Counted from the stretch's first letter, positions 15,435 to 24,242 are shown. The stretch: 64,000 nt of DNA from GCA-2711565 sp963664245 (GCA_963664245.1 OY760934.1:3348001-3412000), one strand, 5' to 3'. Notes: generated by a model not told the origin, from the sequence alone. Numbers and translations: made by a program.

Positions 15435-15743
15435 TACACGACTAATATGTGATTACAAACGATTTACATGTCGTTATAAAAGGTTAGACATTAGGAGTAA
15501 ACGATAAATATTACGGTATAAGTAATTAGAAAGCAAGAATAAACGACAATCATCAAGGTATAAAATATAACTACCACAGCATAAACTATAAGTAACAAGG
15601 AGTAAACAATAAGTAACGAGATTTAAGAGATGATTAACAAGAAGCAAACGATAGTCAAACAGATATAATGGATTAATCATTGCGTCTAAACGAATAAATT
15701 CTGATATTAAACGACAGAATCGTATACTTTTAAGATAAATAAC
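15435..15743 (+). repeat. Array of degenerate 21-bp tandem repeats upstream of a HTH gene
   Basis: Fourteen to fifteen successive 21-base units, consensus near TAAACGATAAntAACAAGnn, run from 15435 to the HTH gene start at 15744. The best units begin at 15456, 15498, 15540, 15582, 15603, 15645, 15687 and 15708, all in exact 21-base register. Weaker units fill the gaps. The period equals two DNA helical turns. The complementary strand has an open frame with a heptad pattern (YRLLLVN, YCLLLVT), most likely a by-product of the period. Bases 15381-15434 hold nothing recognisable. Function is unknown; operators or iterons are candidates. Confidence 0.75.
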
Positions 15744-16088
15744 ATGTTGCGTTACAATTTCAATAGGATTTTTAAAGCTAAAGGCATAGATAAACCTTTT
15801 ACATTCCTCAAAAGAGCTGGATTCTCCGATAACTTTGCAACCAAAGTTAAAAATAACAGAGTAAACAGGCTGACTTTAGACTTGTTAGAGAGACTTTGTT
15901 TGGCATTCGGATGTACTCCTAACGATTTCATTGAATGGATACCAGATAATAACGAGATGTTAGATGACAAACATCCGTTGTACGAGTTAAAAAGGACTGA
16001 TAAGATTATGGACTTAACTAAAACTCTAAATTCATTGCCATTATCAAGATTAAAAGAGATTGAGAAAATTATAAACGAGAACAAATAA
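15744..16088 (+). CDS. HTH (XRE-like) regulator of cassette C6
   Basis: A 114-residue protein with a Cro/C1-type helix-turn-helix over residues about 5-68. AGFSDNFATKVKNNRVNRLT covers the turn and recognition helix, and LDLLERLCLAFGCTPNDFIEW is the typical last helix followed by the domain exit (quoted in part: LCLAFGCTPNDFIEW). The C-terminal half is helical and charged, perhaps for dimerisation. It is the only gene of its cassette and starts directly at the end of a 21-bp repeat array. The regulator may therefore bind that array, which is inferred from position alone. It stops 5 bases before the attC6 core. Confidence 0.8.
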   Translation: MLRYNFNRIFKAKGIDKPFTFLKRAGFSDNFATKVKNNRVNRLTLDLLERLCLAFGCTPNDFIEWIPDNNEMLDDKHPLYELKRTDKIMDLTKTLNSLPLSRLKEIEKIINENK

Positions 16089-16093
16089 AAACT

Positions 16094-16228
16094 GCACCTA
16101 ACATTTTGTAAATTGCATTGCGGTGTCGGTGCAGGTTGTCGCCCCGGATTCCCGCATGATTGTCTTCGTCCTCGCGGACGGACAATCACCCGCAATCCGC
16201 AACGACAACTTACAATTTTCCGTTGTGT
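16094..16228 (+). other. attC6-like site (end of cassette C6)
   Basis: The end core GCACCTAAC (16094-16102) is complementary to the C6 start GTTAGGTGC (15374). The left arm TTTTGTAAATTG pairs with CAACTTACAATTTT on the right, before the next core GTTGTGT (16222). The centre has a GTCC-TCGC-GGAC hairpin and CGGATT/AATCCG, like attC3. Length is about 135 bp. Confidence 0.85.
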
Positions 16229-16329
16229 GCCATTCCCCAGATAAAATCCTCCCAAATTGATGTAATGAAAAATATCAATTTTCCAGATTCTATTGATTTT
16301 CCCAGCTAACGATTGAGCATTATTTTAGC

Positions 16330-16500
16330 AACCGGCTTTATGGGAGACCGGTTTTTAAAATGGTACTGCTTGTGATTTACAAGTAAGTCCCGGTGTCATT
16401 CTGGTACTGGATGTAAAAAGCCCCGGGAGGTACATTCCCGAGGCAGTTGATAAATTTTAATGGTGGCTCCGATCATTCGGAGACCCCGATCAGAATAATT
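16330..16500 (+). ncRNA. Candidate bridge RNA in the IS110 left end
   Basis: A run of hairpins precedes the transposase: ACCGG/CCGGT with a 12-base loop (16331-16352), CTTGT/ACAAG (16369-16383), a long stem of GCCCCGGGA with TCCCGAGGC (16420-16444), and CTCCGA-TCAT-TCGGAG (16467-16482). IS110-group elements express a bridge RNA from this region whose internal loops pair with target and donor DNA (established for IS621). Assignment here is by position and structure only. Confidence 0.5.
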
Positions 16501-16556
16501 TTCAAGTGTAAAGATACATCCTCATAAGGCCCTTTTATATATTAAATTGAAAAAAA

Positions 16557-17942
16557 ATGAAAATGAAAAAGGTTCCTATGGAGATTATCAATCCCAATTG
16601 TGCAGGTATTGATGTTGGAAGTCGCTCACATTATGTTGCTATTGGTCAGTCAGATGCTGATGTACGTGAGTTTGGGGTTTATGCAGAGGATTTAATGGAG
16701 TTGTGTCAATGGCTAAAAGAAAGCCAAATAACAACTGTAGCATTAGAATCTACAGGTTCTTACTGGCAAAATCTATTTGTCGAGCTAATTAATTCTGGAA
16801 TTGATGTTGTACTTACTAGTGGTCGGTTTACAAAAAACATGAACAGAAAGAAGACCGATGTTAGAGATTGTCAGTGGATTCAAAAACTACATTCTCTAGG
16901 TTTACTTCCCTCTAGCTTTTTACCAGATCACACAACTGAAAGACTTCGTACACTTTGTAGACAAAGGTTAAATATTATTGATCAAAAAGCAGATGCATCC
17001 CACAAGATGCAGAAATACCTGAAGCTTTTGAACTTTCGTTTAGATGTAGTTGTTAGAGACGTAACAGGTTTGACTGGTATTAAGATTATTGAAGCTATTT
17101 GTAATGGAGAACTTGATCCGGAAGAATTATCAAAGCACCGGCACTACAATTGTCGCAAAAGTCAGGATGAGATAGCAAAGGCATTGGTAAGTAATGAAAG
17201 AGATGATTATTTATTTGGCTTAAGACAAGAATATGAACGGCATCTTTTTTACCAAAATCAAATTGAAAAGTGTGATCAAAAAATCACAGCGTTTCTAGAA
17301 AATGTATTAATTGATACTGAAATTGCTCCTCCAGATGATAAGCCATATAAGAGGAATAATAAGAACTCAATTACTGGCCTTGATTTGAATAAAACAGCCT
17401 ATCAATATTTTAATGGTGTTGATTTGTACCAGATCCCAGGGGTAAGTCATTCTACTATCATAACAATAATGAGCGAAATTGGGCCCGATGGTTTTTCTAA
17501 ATTTCCAACAGCAAAACATTTTGCTTCTTGGTTACGACTTGCTCCAAACAATAAAATAAGTGGAGGGAAAGTGCTGTCAAACCGTATTCCCAAAGGAAGT
17601 AACAGATTAAAGATAGCCTTAAGAAATGCGGCTAATGCCGTTGGAAACTTGAAAGAGTCGGATCTGGGACGTTTTTTTCAGAAGATTGCATACAAAAAAG
17701 GCAGACAAGCTGCCATAACTGCAACCGCTAGAAAAATAGCTGTTATTCTATGGAATATGATTACCAAGAAAGAAGCCTACAAACCAAAAACGACCTATGT
17801 TTTTCTGGATGAAAAAAGGAAACAACTTGCAATAATCAGAAAGAAAATCGCTAAATTTGGTTTTGATCCTAATGAACTTGGTGTTTTTTCTCAAGAACGA
17901 TACAGATTAAAATGGAAAGCAAAGAATGTTAATAATCAATAG
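16557..17942 (+). CDS. IS110-family DEDD transposase/recombinase
   Basis: A 461-residue transposase of the IS110 family. The N-terminal RuvC-like DEDD domain shows Asp in GIDVGSRSHYVAI, Glu in ALESTGSYW and two Asp in KKTDVRDCQW. The C-terminal Tnp domain starts with the helix-hairpin-helix-like QIPGVSHSTIITIMSEIG and carries the conserved serine region RLAPNNKISGGKVLS. All catalytic residues are present and the frame is intact, so the element may be active. Length is somewhat above the usual 330-420 residues owing to a longer middle section (about 190-300). The second Met (residue 3) is an alternative start. It interrupts integron-like cassette C7. Confidence 0.93.
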   Translation: MKMKKVPMEIINPNCAGIDVGSRSHYVAIGQSDADVREFGVYAEDLMELCQWLKESQITTVALESTGSYWQNLFVELINSGIDVVLTSGRFTKNMNRKKTDVRDCQWIQKLHSLGLLPSSFLPDHTTERLRTLCRQRLNIIDQKADASHKMQKYLKLLNFRLDVVVRDVTGLTGIKIIEAICNGELDPEELSKHRHYNCRKSQDEIAKALVSNERDDYLFGLRQEYERHLFYQNQIEKCDQKITAFLENVLIDTEIAPPDDKPYKRNNKNSITGLDLNKTAYQYFNGVDLYQIPGVSHSTIITIMSEIGPDGFSKFPTAKHFASWLRLAPNNKISGGKVLSNRIPKGSNRLKIALRNAANAVGNLKESDLGRFFQKIAYKKGRQAAITATARKIAVILWNMITKKEAYKPKTTYVFLDEKRKQLAIIRKKIAKFGFDPNELGVFSQERYRLKWKAKNVNNQ

Positions 17943-17985
17943 GTTAACTTTACGTTAGTCAGAATAAAACAGAGACCGAATCTAT

Positions 17986-18972
17986 ATGACAAAAATTGAT
18001 AATAAATGGAAAGACTTTCTTTTAAAATCAGGAGTGCCTCTTGAATTTGAAATTAAGAAAACATTGAAAGGTTTGGGATTTGATAGTTATTCAGAATTCT
18101 CTTATTTACGACCTGACGAACAGAATATTGTTAATGAATTTTCTTATGACATTGATTCTTCATTGCAGATTGATGATCATTTATTTGAATTAATGGTAGA
18201 ATGCAAATACCGTGATGAATCAACTAATTGGATTTTTATACCTGAAGAGTACAATAAAAGTGATAGAGGTGCAGGGACAATGTCTTTTTTAAACACCAAT
18301 GACTATTTTTACAAAAAGGAATTTCCTGATTTTTACAAATTAATAAACTTTGATACTGTAGCGCCTCTTTGCTCGAAAGGAATAGAACTTAATTCATCTG
18401 GACAAAATCCCAAAACAATAACACAAGCAATATCTCAGCTTTGCTATGGCATGATTGACAAAGTAATTGAAGGTATGAAACAACAGCTTGACGAGTCTAA
18501 AGATACAGAACATCTAGTTTTTCATCATATTCCGATAATTATTACAACAGCGAATTTGTATAGATTAAAGAATGAGGTTACTATTTCAGAAATAAAAAAT
18601 GCAGAAAATCTTAATTCTATTGCAACTTGTGAGTATGTGTTATTGCTTGAACCAAAAATAAGTATAGAATTAGAAAAGTATTCATTTCAAAAACTTGAAT
18701 TGTTTATAGACAATTATGGGTTTGATAAACTGAATTCAAGTCTAAACGAAAAGAAAAAAATACATAACTGGACATTTAGAGACCATCAAAAAATGATTTC
18801 TAATGATTTTCCTGAAGGTATTTTAGTTATTCAACATGAACCTGATAATAAAGGGTTAAATGCATTGACTAAAATATTGTATGAGATTGCTAGACCATCC
18901 AAGCAATATGAGGTTTTAAACAAATTGATAAAAGATTGGGAAGAGACAGTTAAAAACACTGAAAATAAATAA
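17986..18972 (+). CDS. PD-(D/E)xK nuclease-like protein (cassette C7)
   Basis: A 328-residue soluble protein. Near the N-terminus, EFEIKKTLKGLGF is followed by NEFSYDIDSS and LFELMVECKYRD. This spacing of Asp, Glu-x-x-x-Glu-Cys-Lys fits the core of Mrr/REase-like PD-(D/E)xK nucleases, although the motif is ECK rather than the common ExK with a hydrophobic middle. The remainder is helical and of unknown type. It is the original cargo of cassette C7 and ends 5 bases before the attC7 core. A role in defence against foreign DNA is inferred. The upstream part of its cassette was invaded by IS110, which may have replaced its promoter. Confidence 0.5.
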   Translation: MTKIDNKWKDFLLKSGVPLEFEIKKTLKGLGFDSYSEFSYLRPDEQNIVNEFSYDIDSSLQIDDHLFELMVECKYRDESTNWIFIPEEYNKSDRGAGTMSFLNTNDYFYKKEFPDFYKLINFDTVAPLCSKGIELNSSGQNPKTITQAISQLCYGMIDKVIEGMKQQLDESKDTEHLVFHHIPIIITTANLYRLKNEVTISEIKNAENLNSIATCEYVLLLEPKISIELEKYSFQKLELFIDNYGFDKLNSSLNEKKKIHNWTFRDHQKMISNDFPEGILVIQHEPDNKGLNALTKILYEIARPSKQYEVLNKLIKDWEETVKNTENK

Positions 18973-19040
18973 ATTACGGCACACAACAATGGTAACTGTT
19001 GCACAACAAAGAAATAGGCAAAATATTATTAACTTACGTC

Positions 19041-20576
19041 ATGCAAGGGAATAAAGAATACCAAGAAAAACTATTTGTCAGTTTCCAACTAAGCCAGGTT
19101 GTGCCAGAGCAGAACTTTTACCGTAGGTTAAAGTCGATCCTGAATTTGGATTTTCTCCTCAAACAAACTGCGCCATATTATGGTGGTTGTGGACAAAAAA
19201 GTATAGACCCGCGTGTCTTTTTTAAATTATGCATTGTTGGCTATTTAGAAAATATTGTAAGTGATCGTAAGTTGATAGCACATTGCTCCATGCGTTTAGA
19301 TATTTTGTATTTTCTTGGATATAATATAGATGAACCCTTACCGTGGCATAGTACTGTTAGCCGTACTCGCCAGTTATTTCCAGAGGGTGTCTTTGAAACT
19401 GTTTTTACAAAGATATTTGCTTTATGTGTTGATAGTGGGCTTGTGAGTGGGCATACCCAAGCAACCGATTCTGCTCCTATTAAAGCCAATGCAAGTATGG
19501 ATAGCTTAGAGCTAAAAGTACCAGAAGAAGAGCTGGAAGAATATTTAACCAGAATAAGGGCTATCTCCAATGGAGACCAACAACCAATACGAAAAGCAAA
19601 AAAGAATAAAGCAAACCTGGCACAAAGACAGGTTTCTGCAAATAAAGATGAACTTAATGAAATAGCAGCACGGCAGAAAAAATGGAAAACAACCCAAAAC
19701 ACGCGGCAAGGGGCTAATTCTAAGCGTTCTAAATACACCAGTAACAAAACCCATTATAGTCCTACCGATCCTGATGCTCGCATTAGTGTAAAGCCGGGAA
19801 AATCCCGTAAGCTAAACTATCACGGGAACATTACCGTAGATACGGCCTTCAATGTAATAAGTGATGTACAGGCTTATCATGCCGATAGAGTGGACAGCAA
19901 GAACTTACAAGATATCGTTAAGAGAACCCATAAGCGTTTATGGAGATTAGGGCTGTTATGGACTAATATTCTAGCTGATGCTGGTTATAGTAGCGGAGAT
20001 AATTATCAGTTTCTGGAACAAGAACATATACTTAGTTACATTCCAAAACATGGAACGTTTAAAGGTGGCCCAGAGGGTTTTACTTTTATAAAGGAACAAA
20101 ACTATTGGTTATGCCCACAAGGCAAAAGGGTAATATTTAAAAAGCAAAAGCATAGCAATGACTCTTTACAAAACCATTACTATACCCGGCGAAGCGATTG
20201 TAAAGATTGCCCCAGCAGAAGTGTATGTATCGGAAAGTCTCATGAAAAAAAGATCGCAATAACAGCCTATTTGGATGAATACATACGGAATAATGAGAGG
20301 GTAAATAGTAAATGGGGCAGAAAAATGAAGGGTAAACGGCAATCAACAGTAGAACCAGCTTGGGGAAACCTTACTCAATACCTGGGATTACGAAAAATCA
20401 ATACTTTGGGTATTGCCCAAGCCAATAAAGTGGTTCACATGGCTGCCTGTGCTTATAACTTGAAGAAATTACTAAAATATAATGTCAATAAGTACGAGAC
20501 CAAGGTAAAGGCTCAAATGGCCTATATATATGAGCAAATTGCTGGTTTTTTCGACACTATCCAAAATTTTGTGTAA
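19041..20576 (+). CDS. IS1182-family transposase
   Basis: DDE transposase of about 511 residues from the ATG at 19041. The frame extends upstream to 18999 but would then begin inside the terminal repeat. The N-terminal DUF772-type domain carries SIDPRVFFKLCIVGYLENIV and PWHSTVSRTRQLFP (quoted in part). The catalytic part has Asp in TQATDSAPIKANAS, Asp in ILADAGYSSGDNY and Glu in QSTVEPAWGNL. A cysteine cluster CKDCPSRSVC lies before the third acidic residue. The stop codon and last residues lie in the terminal repeat of the inserted IS256 element, so the natural C-terminus is probably altered slightly. Confidence 0.9.
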   Translation: MQGNKEYQEKLFVSFQLSQVVPEQNFYRRLKSILNLDFLLKQTAPYYGGCGQKSIDPRVFFKLCIVGYLENIVSDRKLIAHCSMRLDILYFLGYNIDEPLPWHSTVSRTRQLFPEGVFETVFTKIFALCVDSGLVSGHTQATDSAPIKANASMDSLELKVPEEELEEYLTRIRAISNGDQQPIRKAKKNKANLAQRQVSANKDELNEIAARQKKWKTTQNTRQGANSKRSKYTSNKTHYSPTDPDARISVKPGKSRKLNYHGNITVDTAFNVISDVQAYHADRVDSKNLQDIVKRTHKRLWRLGLLWTNILADAGYSSGDNYQFLEQEHILSYIPKHGTFKGGPEGFTFIKEQNYWLCPQGKRVIFKKQKHSNDSLQNHYYTRRSDCKDCPSRSVCIGKSHEKKIAITAYLDEYIRNNERVNSKWGRKMKGKRQSTVEPAWGNLTQYLGLRKINTLGIAQANKVVHMAACAYNLKKLLKYNVNKYETKVKAQMAYIYEQIAGFFDTIQNFV

Positions 20577-21884
20577 ATGAACATTCACGGGGTTTGGCTT
20601 TTTAGATCCTAACCCTTTTTTCAAATATAGTCATAAATTGGTTTAGTATCAACCCCCAGTTTTGGATGGGCTGGGTCCATTTTTTTGTGATCTGTCCCAA
20701 AGCCAAATAGGTTGATTTGATGACCGCTTGGTCATTAGGGAACGACAGTTTGTTTTTGGTGTACTTTCTGATTTTCCCATTCATGTTTTCAATTAAGTTC
20801 GTGGTATAAATAATTTTTCTGATCTCTAAAGGAAAATCAAAAAAGACCGTAAGCTCGTCCCAGTTGTTTTCCCAGCTTTTAATGGCATAAGGGTACTTGG
20901 CTTCCCATCTGGCTTTGAACTTGTCCAGTTCCGCCTTAGCAGCCTGTTTTGTGGGGGCATTGTAAATGTTCTTCATGTCCGAAGCAAAAGCCTTTTTATC
21001 TTTCCAGACCACATACCTTGCACTGTTTCTGATCTGGTGCACCACACATATCTGTGTGCTTGATTGTGGGAAAACATTCTTTATCGTGTCTGTGAACCCG
21101 TTCAGGTTATCGGTTACGGTAACCAGGATGTCTTCTATGCCCCGGGCTTTTAAATCCGTCAGGACACCCATCCAGAAAGATGAACTTTCGTTTTTGCCAA
21201 GCCAGATACCAAGGAGTTCTTTCCGGCCTTCTTTGTTCAGCCCAACGGCAAGATACACGGTTTTGTTGATGACCTTTCCCTGGTCCCGGACTTTGAAAAC
21301 GATACCGTCCATCCAAACAATAAAATACAAATTGTCCAAAGGACGGTTTTGCCAGTCCAAAACATCCTGGTTTACTTTTTCGGTAATGGTTGAAATAGCT
21401 GAAGTAGATAGTTTAAAACCATAAATTTCATGGAGTTCATCTTCAATGTCCGATAGGCTCATCCCTTTAGCGTAAAGCGATACTACAAGGTTTTGGACAG
21501 ACAATGACTTATTGCTGTGCTTGGGGACAATGATGGGTGAAAAGCTACTGCTGCGGTCCCTGGGGACTTTTATACTGGATTCTCCAAACTCTGTTTTGAT
21601 ATTCTTGGTTGTGAGGCCATTGCGCGAGTTGCCGCTATTATTGCCCTTTACATCGTTTTTTTCATAACCAAGGTGTACGTCCATTTCGGCTTCCAGTATT
21701 TTTTCTAACCCACGGGTATGGAGTTCTTTTAAGAAACTGGATAACTCTTCTTCTGTTTTGAACTTCTTCAAGAAGTCACTGTTCAATAAATCTTCTTTTT
21801 CCATAATCTAAAACTGTGTTTAAAGTTAATAAAACAAAAAAATCACCGGGTTCTTGAACCCCGTGATTTGATCATTTACACAGT
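20570..21884 (-). mobile_element. IS256-family element inserted into IS1182
   Basis: The left end TGTGTAAATGAACATTCACG matches, on the complement, the right end that begins CTGTGTAAATGATCAAATCA, giving imperfect terminal repeats that both run into CACGGGGTT. The single transposase gene lies on the minus strand. The element sits at the very 3' end of the IS1182 transposase gene. I could not see a clear 8-9 base target duplication. Confidence 0.8.
20602..21804 (-). CDS. IS256-family (mutator-type) transposase
   Basis: A 400-residue transposase of the IS256/mutator family. The N-terminal DNA-binding part includes HLGYEKNDVKGNNSGNSRNG, the family's characteristic G-rich stretch after a YE motif. 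The catalytic domain has Asp in IVWMDGIVFKV, Asp in VTVTDNLNGF and Glu in YTTNLIENMNGKIR, the usual DDE set, with CVVHQIRNSARYV between them (the C/DxxH signature). The frame is intact and the length is normal, so the element may still move. Confidence 0.94.
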   Translation of the reverse strand: MEKEDLLNSDFLKKFKTEEELSSFLKELHTRGLEKILEAEMDVHLGYEKNDVKGNNSGNSRNGLTTKNIKTEFGESSIKVPRDRSSSFSPIIVPKHSNKSLSVQNLVVSLYAKGMSLSDIEDELHEIYGFKLSTSAISTITEKVNQDVLDWQNRPLDNLYFIVWMDGIVFKVRDQGKVINKTVYLAVGLNKEGRKELLGIWLGKNESSSFWMGVLTDLKARGIEDILVTVTDNLNGFTDTIKNVFPQSSTQICVVHQIRNSARYVVWKDKKAFASDMKNIYNAPTKQAAKAELDKFKARWEAKYPYAIKSWENNWDELTVFFDFPLEIRKIIYTTNLIENMNGKIRKYTKNKLSFPNDQAVIKSTYLALGQITKKWTQPIQNWGLILNQFMTIFEKRVRI

Positions 21885-22230
21885 TTTATGGATATTACCG
21901 TTTTTTCGCTTCATATAATGCTATTCAAGCCTTTTTTATTGAAATTAAATGCATAAAGTAATCAAAACCTGAATTATTAGGGATGAAAAAAAGTATTAAC
22001 CAAATTGCAATTTATTTATTTTAATGCCTTTGTGCAACAGACACACTATGTATATTCAATTTCGATGGGCATCGAGCCCATCTCATTGAGGGCATTTTTT
22101 TTCTTGTCGGTTCTCTGTGCTCTCGACCCTTTGAGCAAGCTCAAAGTTTCTCCGCCCATCGAAACCGAACATACACGCACCGTTATGCCTTATTGTGAAA
22201 GAAAGAAACGAACATTAAAAAAAATAGAAT

Positions 22231-23649
22231 ATGGAAAGTTACGACTTAATCTTAATTGCAACAATCGGGTATTTTCTATACTTGATAATTCATGTTTCAC
22301 TTAGACTAAAGAAACCAGTAAAAACAAACGAGAGTTTTTTCTCATATGGAGAATTCACTGATTCTTCATCACTTTTTAAAAAACTTGAAAAAACTCTAAC
22401 AGCAACAAATGCATCATTTACAGCAGCATTTCTCGGACTATTTTATATGTACTTTATAAGTTCAGCTTATGCAATTTCATTTGCTATTGGTTACCTTATT
22501 GGTATGGTTTTTTTCGCAAAAGTGTTTCTGCCAAAGATTTTTTCTTTTTTAACAAAAGGCGTTTACATACCAGAATTACTTGAAAAAAGGACAGGACTAA
22601 AATTAATCAGGTACATAAGTTCCTCGTTAATAATCCTATCTCTTTTAGTTTTCACTTTTACAGAAATTTATGGATTTTCAGTTGATTTTGTTTCCCATGA
22701 AATTGGGAGTTCAAATCTAAATTCATTCTTTATTGCTGTTATTCTATTATTGTTGTTGTCATGGTATATTGTTATTGGCGGATATAAAAATATTGTATTG
22801 ACAGATTCAATTCAAATAGCAATAATAATAATTGGGTCTATTGCTATCTTACTCTTTGCTGTTTTTAGTTTTATAAATCATGACTTATCTTTTTCAGTTA
22901 TTACTAATGGAATTAAAGCAGACTTTATTTCTGCAAGTAATTTTATTTTAATTCCATCAGTTTTTATTGGCTTAGGCTTTTCCCAACTGGTTTACTATGA
23001 GAATTGGCAAAGATTAATATTATTCAATAAAAGTATTTCCAAATTCAAAATCTCAGAGAAGCAATTAATCAAGAAAACTCAGAGTATTTATTACACATCT
23101 TCGATTTATTTGTTTTTTCTATTTCTTGTTCCAATATTTTTAGGAGCAATGAGTAAAGCACTTTCAATAAATAGCTTTGCTGAATTTTTAATTCAAACAA
23201 GTCAGAACAGTATTGCTTTACAAATTTTACTTATTATTGGCACATTTACTTTTATTAGTTCCTTATTATCAACAATTGACACCTACTATTTAGCAATTTT
23301 ACAAGCTATTAATACAGACTTTTTGAAATTGAGCTTAAAGGATAATAAAAAAACTGTCATAATAATTTCTGCCATAATTGCTCCTTTTATACTCTACCAG
23401 TTAAATCTTGGTACTTGGTTAGCATTTATATTTTATGCAATAAGTGGAACTGTCGGTCCCGTATTGGTATCTCTTTATCGAAAAAAGATTAATGGATATG
23501 CAGTGATAAGTATATTTCTTTTTAGCTTTTTATTAGTAAGCTCAATTTTCTTTTTCAGTTTTCCAGTTTCATCAGATTACATAGATGTTATAAATGCACT
23601 AATTGTGATACTTTCAATAACCATAAGTTTTATGTTTAGTAAAAAATAA
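22231..23649 (+). CDS. SSS-type sodium:solute symporter-like protein (cassette C8)
   Basis: A 472-residue integral membrane protein with about 12-13 hydrophobic helices. Segments such as LEKTLTATNASFTAAFLGLF near residue 55 and TDSIQIAIIIIGSIAILLF near residue 195 resemble the sodium:solute symporter family (LeuT-like fold). The N-terminal SYGEF region and the SLLSTIDTYYLAILQA segment (about 350-365) also fit, the latter like the family's SSxxS region. The substrate is unknown. It is the first gene of cassette C8, followed after 5 bases by a membrane protein. Transporter genes of this size are unusual integron cargo. The start is the ATG at 22231, 49 bases after the cassette core. Confidence 0.75.
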   Translation: MESYDLILIATIGYFLYLIIHVSLRLKKPVKTNESFFSYGEFTDSSSLFKKLEKTLTATNASFTAAFLGLFYMYFISSAYAISFAIGYLIGMVFFAKVFLPKIFSFLTKGVYIPELLEKRTGLKLIRYISSSLIILSLLVFTFTEIYGFSVDFVSHEIGSSNLNSFFIAVILLLLLSWYIVIGGYKNIVLTDSIQIAIIIIGSIAILLFAVFSFINHDLSFSVITNGIKADFISASNFILIPSVFIGLGFSQLVYYENWQRLILFNKSISKFKISEKQLIKKTQSIYYTSSIYLFFLFLVPIFLGAMSKALSINSFAEFLIQTSQNSIALQILLIIGTFTFISSLLSTIDTYYLAILQAINTDFLKLSLKDNKKTVIIISAIIAPFILYQLNLGTWLAFIFYAISGTVGPVLVSLYRKKINGYAVISIFLFSFLLVSSIFFFSFPVSSDYIDVINALIVILSITISFMFSKK

Positions 23650-23654
23650 GTATT

Positions 23655-24242
23655 ATGAAATTAAACGAAACATTAGGCGAAGTAAGAATAGCATTTCAAG
23701 TAAAGAGACTAATTCCAATATCTATTTTGGTATTATTTTTAATGTCGTATTCATACTTTCTTGGTTTTAATCCTTGGAAAAAAATAGAATTAAATGATTT
23801 TAAAACAACTGTTGAAAAATATAAAGATAGTTCTTTTGAAGAATGTTTTTTATATGGAAACATTGAAACAAAAAATCATAATTTAACTGTTTCATCCCTA
23901 TTCTCCATTGATGAAGACATGGTTATATACAGGAACTTCTTTTTATTGCTAATAATAATTCCAATTCTATTTTACTTGCCTGGGTTAATTGAATGGGTGC
24001 TTTCAAGATTATTTAAAGAGAATGAAAAAGAAAAAGAGCGTTTATTAATTATCCAAGAATTAACTGACATCATATTAGGGATAATTCTATTATTTCTTAT
24101 TCTAAACCTAAATGGAATAGAATTAATTTTATATATGCTTCGAGATGTAAGTTTTCCATTCTATATTGCTATCATTCCTTTAGGTATTTCAATAATTTAT
24201 TTTAATGACTTATGTATTAGAATACGAGATTTAAAGCTATGA
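23655..24242 (+). CDS. Four-helix membrane protein of unknown function (cassette C8)
   Basis: A 195-residue protein with hydrophobic segments near residues 19-36, 93-112, 132-152 and 160-180, and a polar loop (about 40-90) after the first one. The start follows the transporter stop by 5 bases. Its stop overlaps the next start (ATGA at 24239-24242), so the three genes form one unit. No family is recognised. Co-carriage suggests it may act together with the transporter, as an accessory subunit or regulator, but nothing in the sequence proves it. Confidence 0.65.
   Translation: MKLNETLGEVRIAFQVKRLIPISILVLFLMSYSYFLGFNPWKKIELNDFKTTVEKYKDSSFEECFLYGNIETKNHNLTVSSLFSIDEDMVIYRNFFLLLIIIPILFYLPGLIEWVLSRLFKENEKEKERLLIIQELTDIILGIILLFLILNLNGIELILYMLRDVSFPFYIAIIPLGISIIYFNDLCIRIRDLKL

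Larger units (their letters stand above)
16260..17985 (+). mobile_element. IS110-family insertion sequence in cassette C7 (ends approximate)
   Basis: This unit consists of a DEDD transposase preceded by about 300 bases of structured noncoding DNA. That is the arrangement of IS110-group elements, whose long left end encodes the bridge RNA. The left boundary lies somewhere between the cassette start (16222) and about 16330, and the right boundary between 17942 and 17985. IS110 elements lack conventional terminal repeats and target duplications, so exact ends cannot be read from one copy. It sits between the cassette core and the nuclease-like gene of C7. Confidence 0.7.
18996..22040 (+). mobile_element. 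IS1182-family element, interrupted by IS256
   Basis: The left end CTGTTGCACAA (18996-19006) is matched by its exact complement TTGTGCAACAG at 22030-22040. The left part holds an IS1182 transposase gene. Its right part (about 21885-22040) lies beyond an inserted IS256-type element and is noncoding. No clear target duplication is visible at its outer edges. It lies in the left arm of attC7. Confidence 0.75.
18978..22188 (+). other. attC7-like site, split by nested insertion sequences
   Basis: The left part is the core GGCACACAAC (18978-18987), complementary to the C7 start GTTGTGTGCC (16222). The right part resumes after the IS1182 end at 22041 with TATGTATATTCAATTTCG then ATGGGC. These pair with GCCCATCGAAACCGAACATACA before the next core GTTATGC (22182), written here as GCCCATCGAAAC and GAACATACA. 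About 3.0 kb of IS DNA separates the halves. Confidence 0.75.

Noticed and set aside
15474..15680. Minus-strand 68-residue heptad protein
   Set aside because: The heptad pattern follows from the 21-bp DNA period. No start context or family supports a gene.
18978..22048. Target-site duplications of IS1182 and IS256
   Set aside because: The flanks were compared by eye and no convincing duplication was found, so none is claimed.
22005..22304. 99-residue frame
   Set aside because: It lies in the right half of attC7 and runs into the transporter gene.
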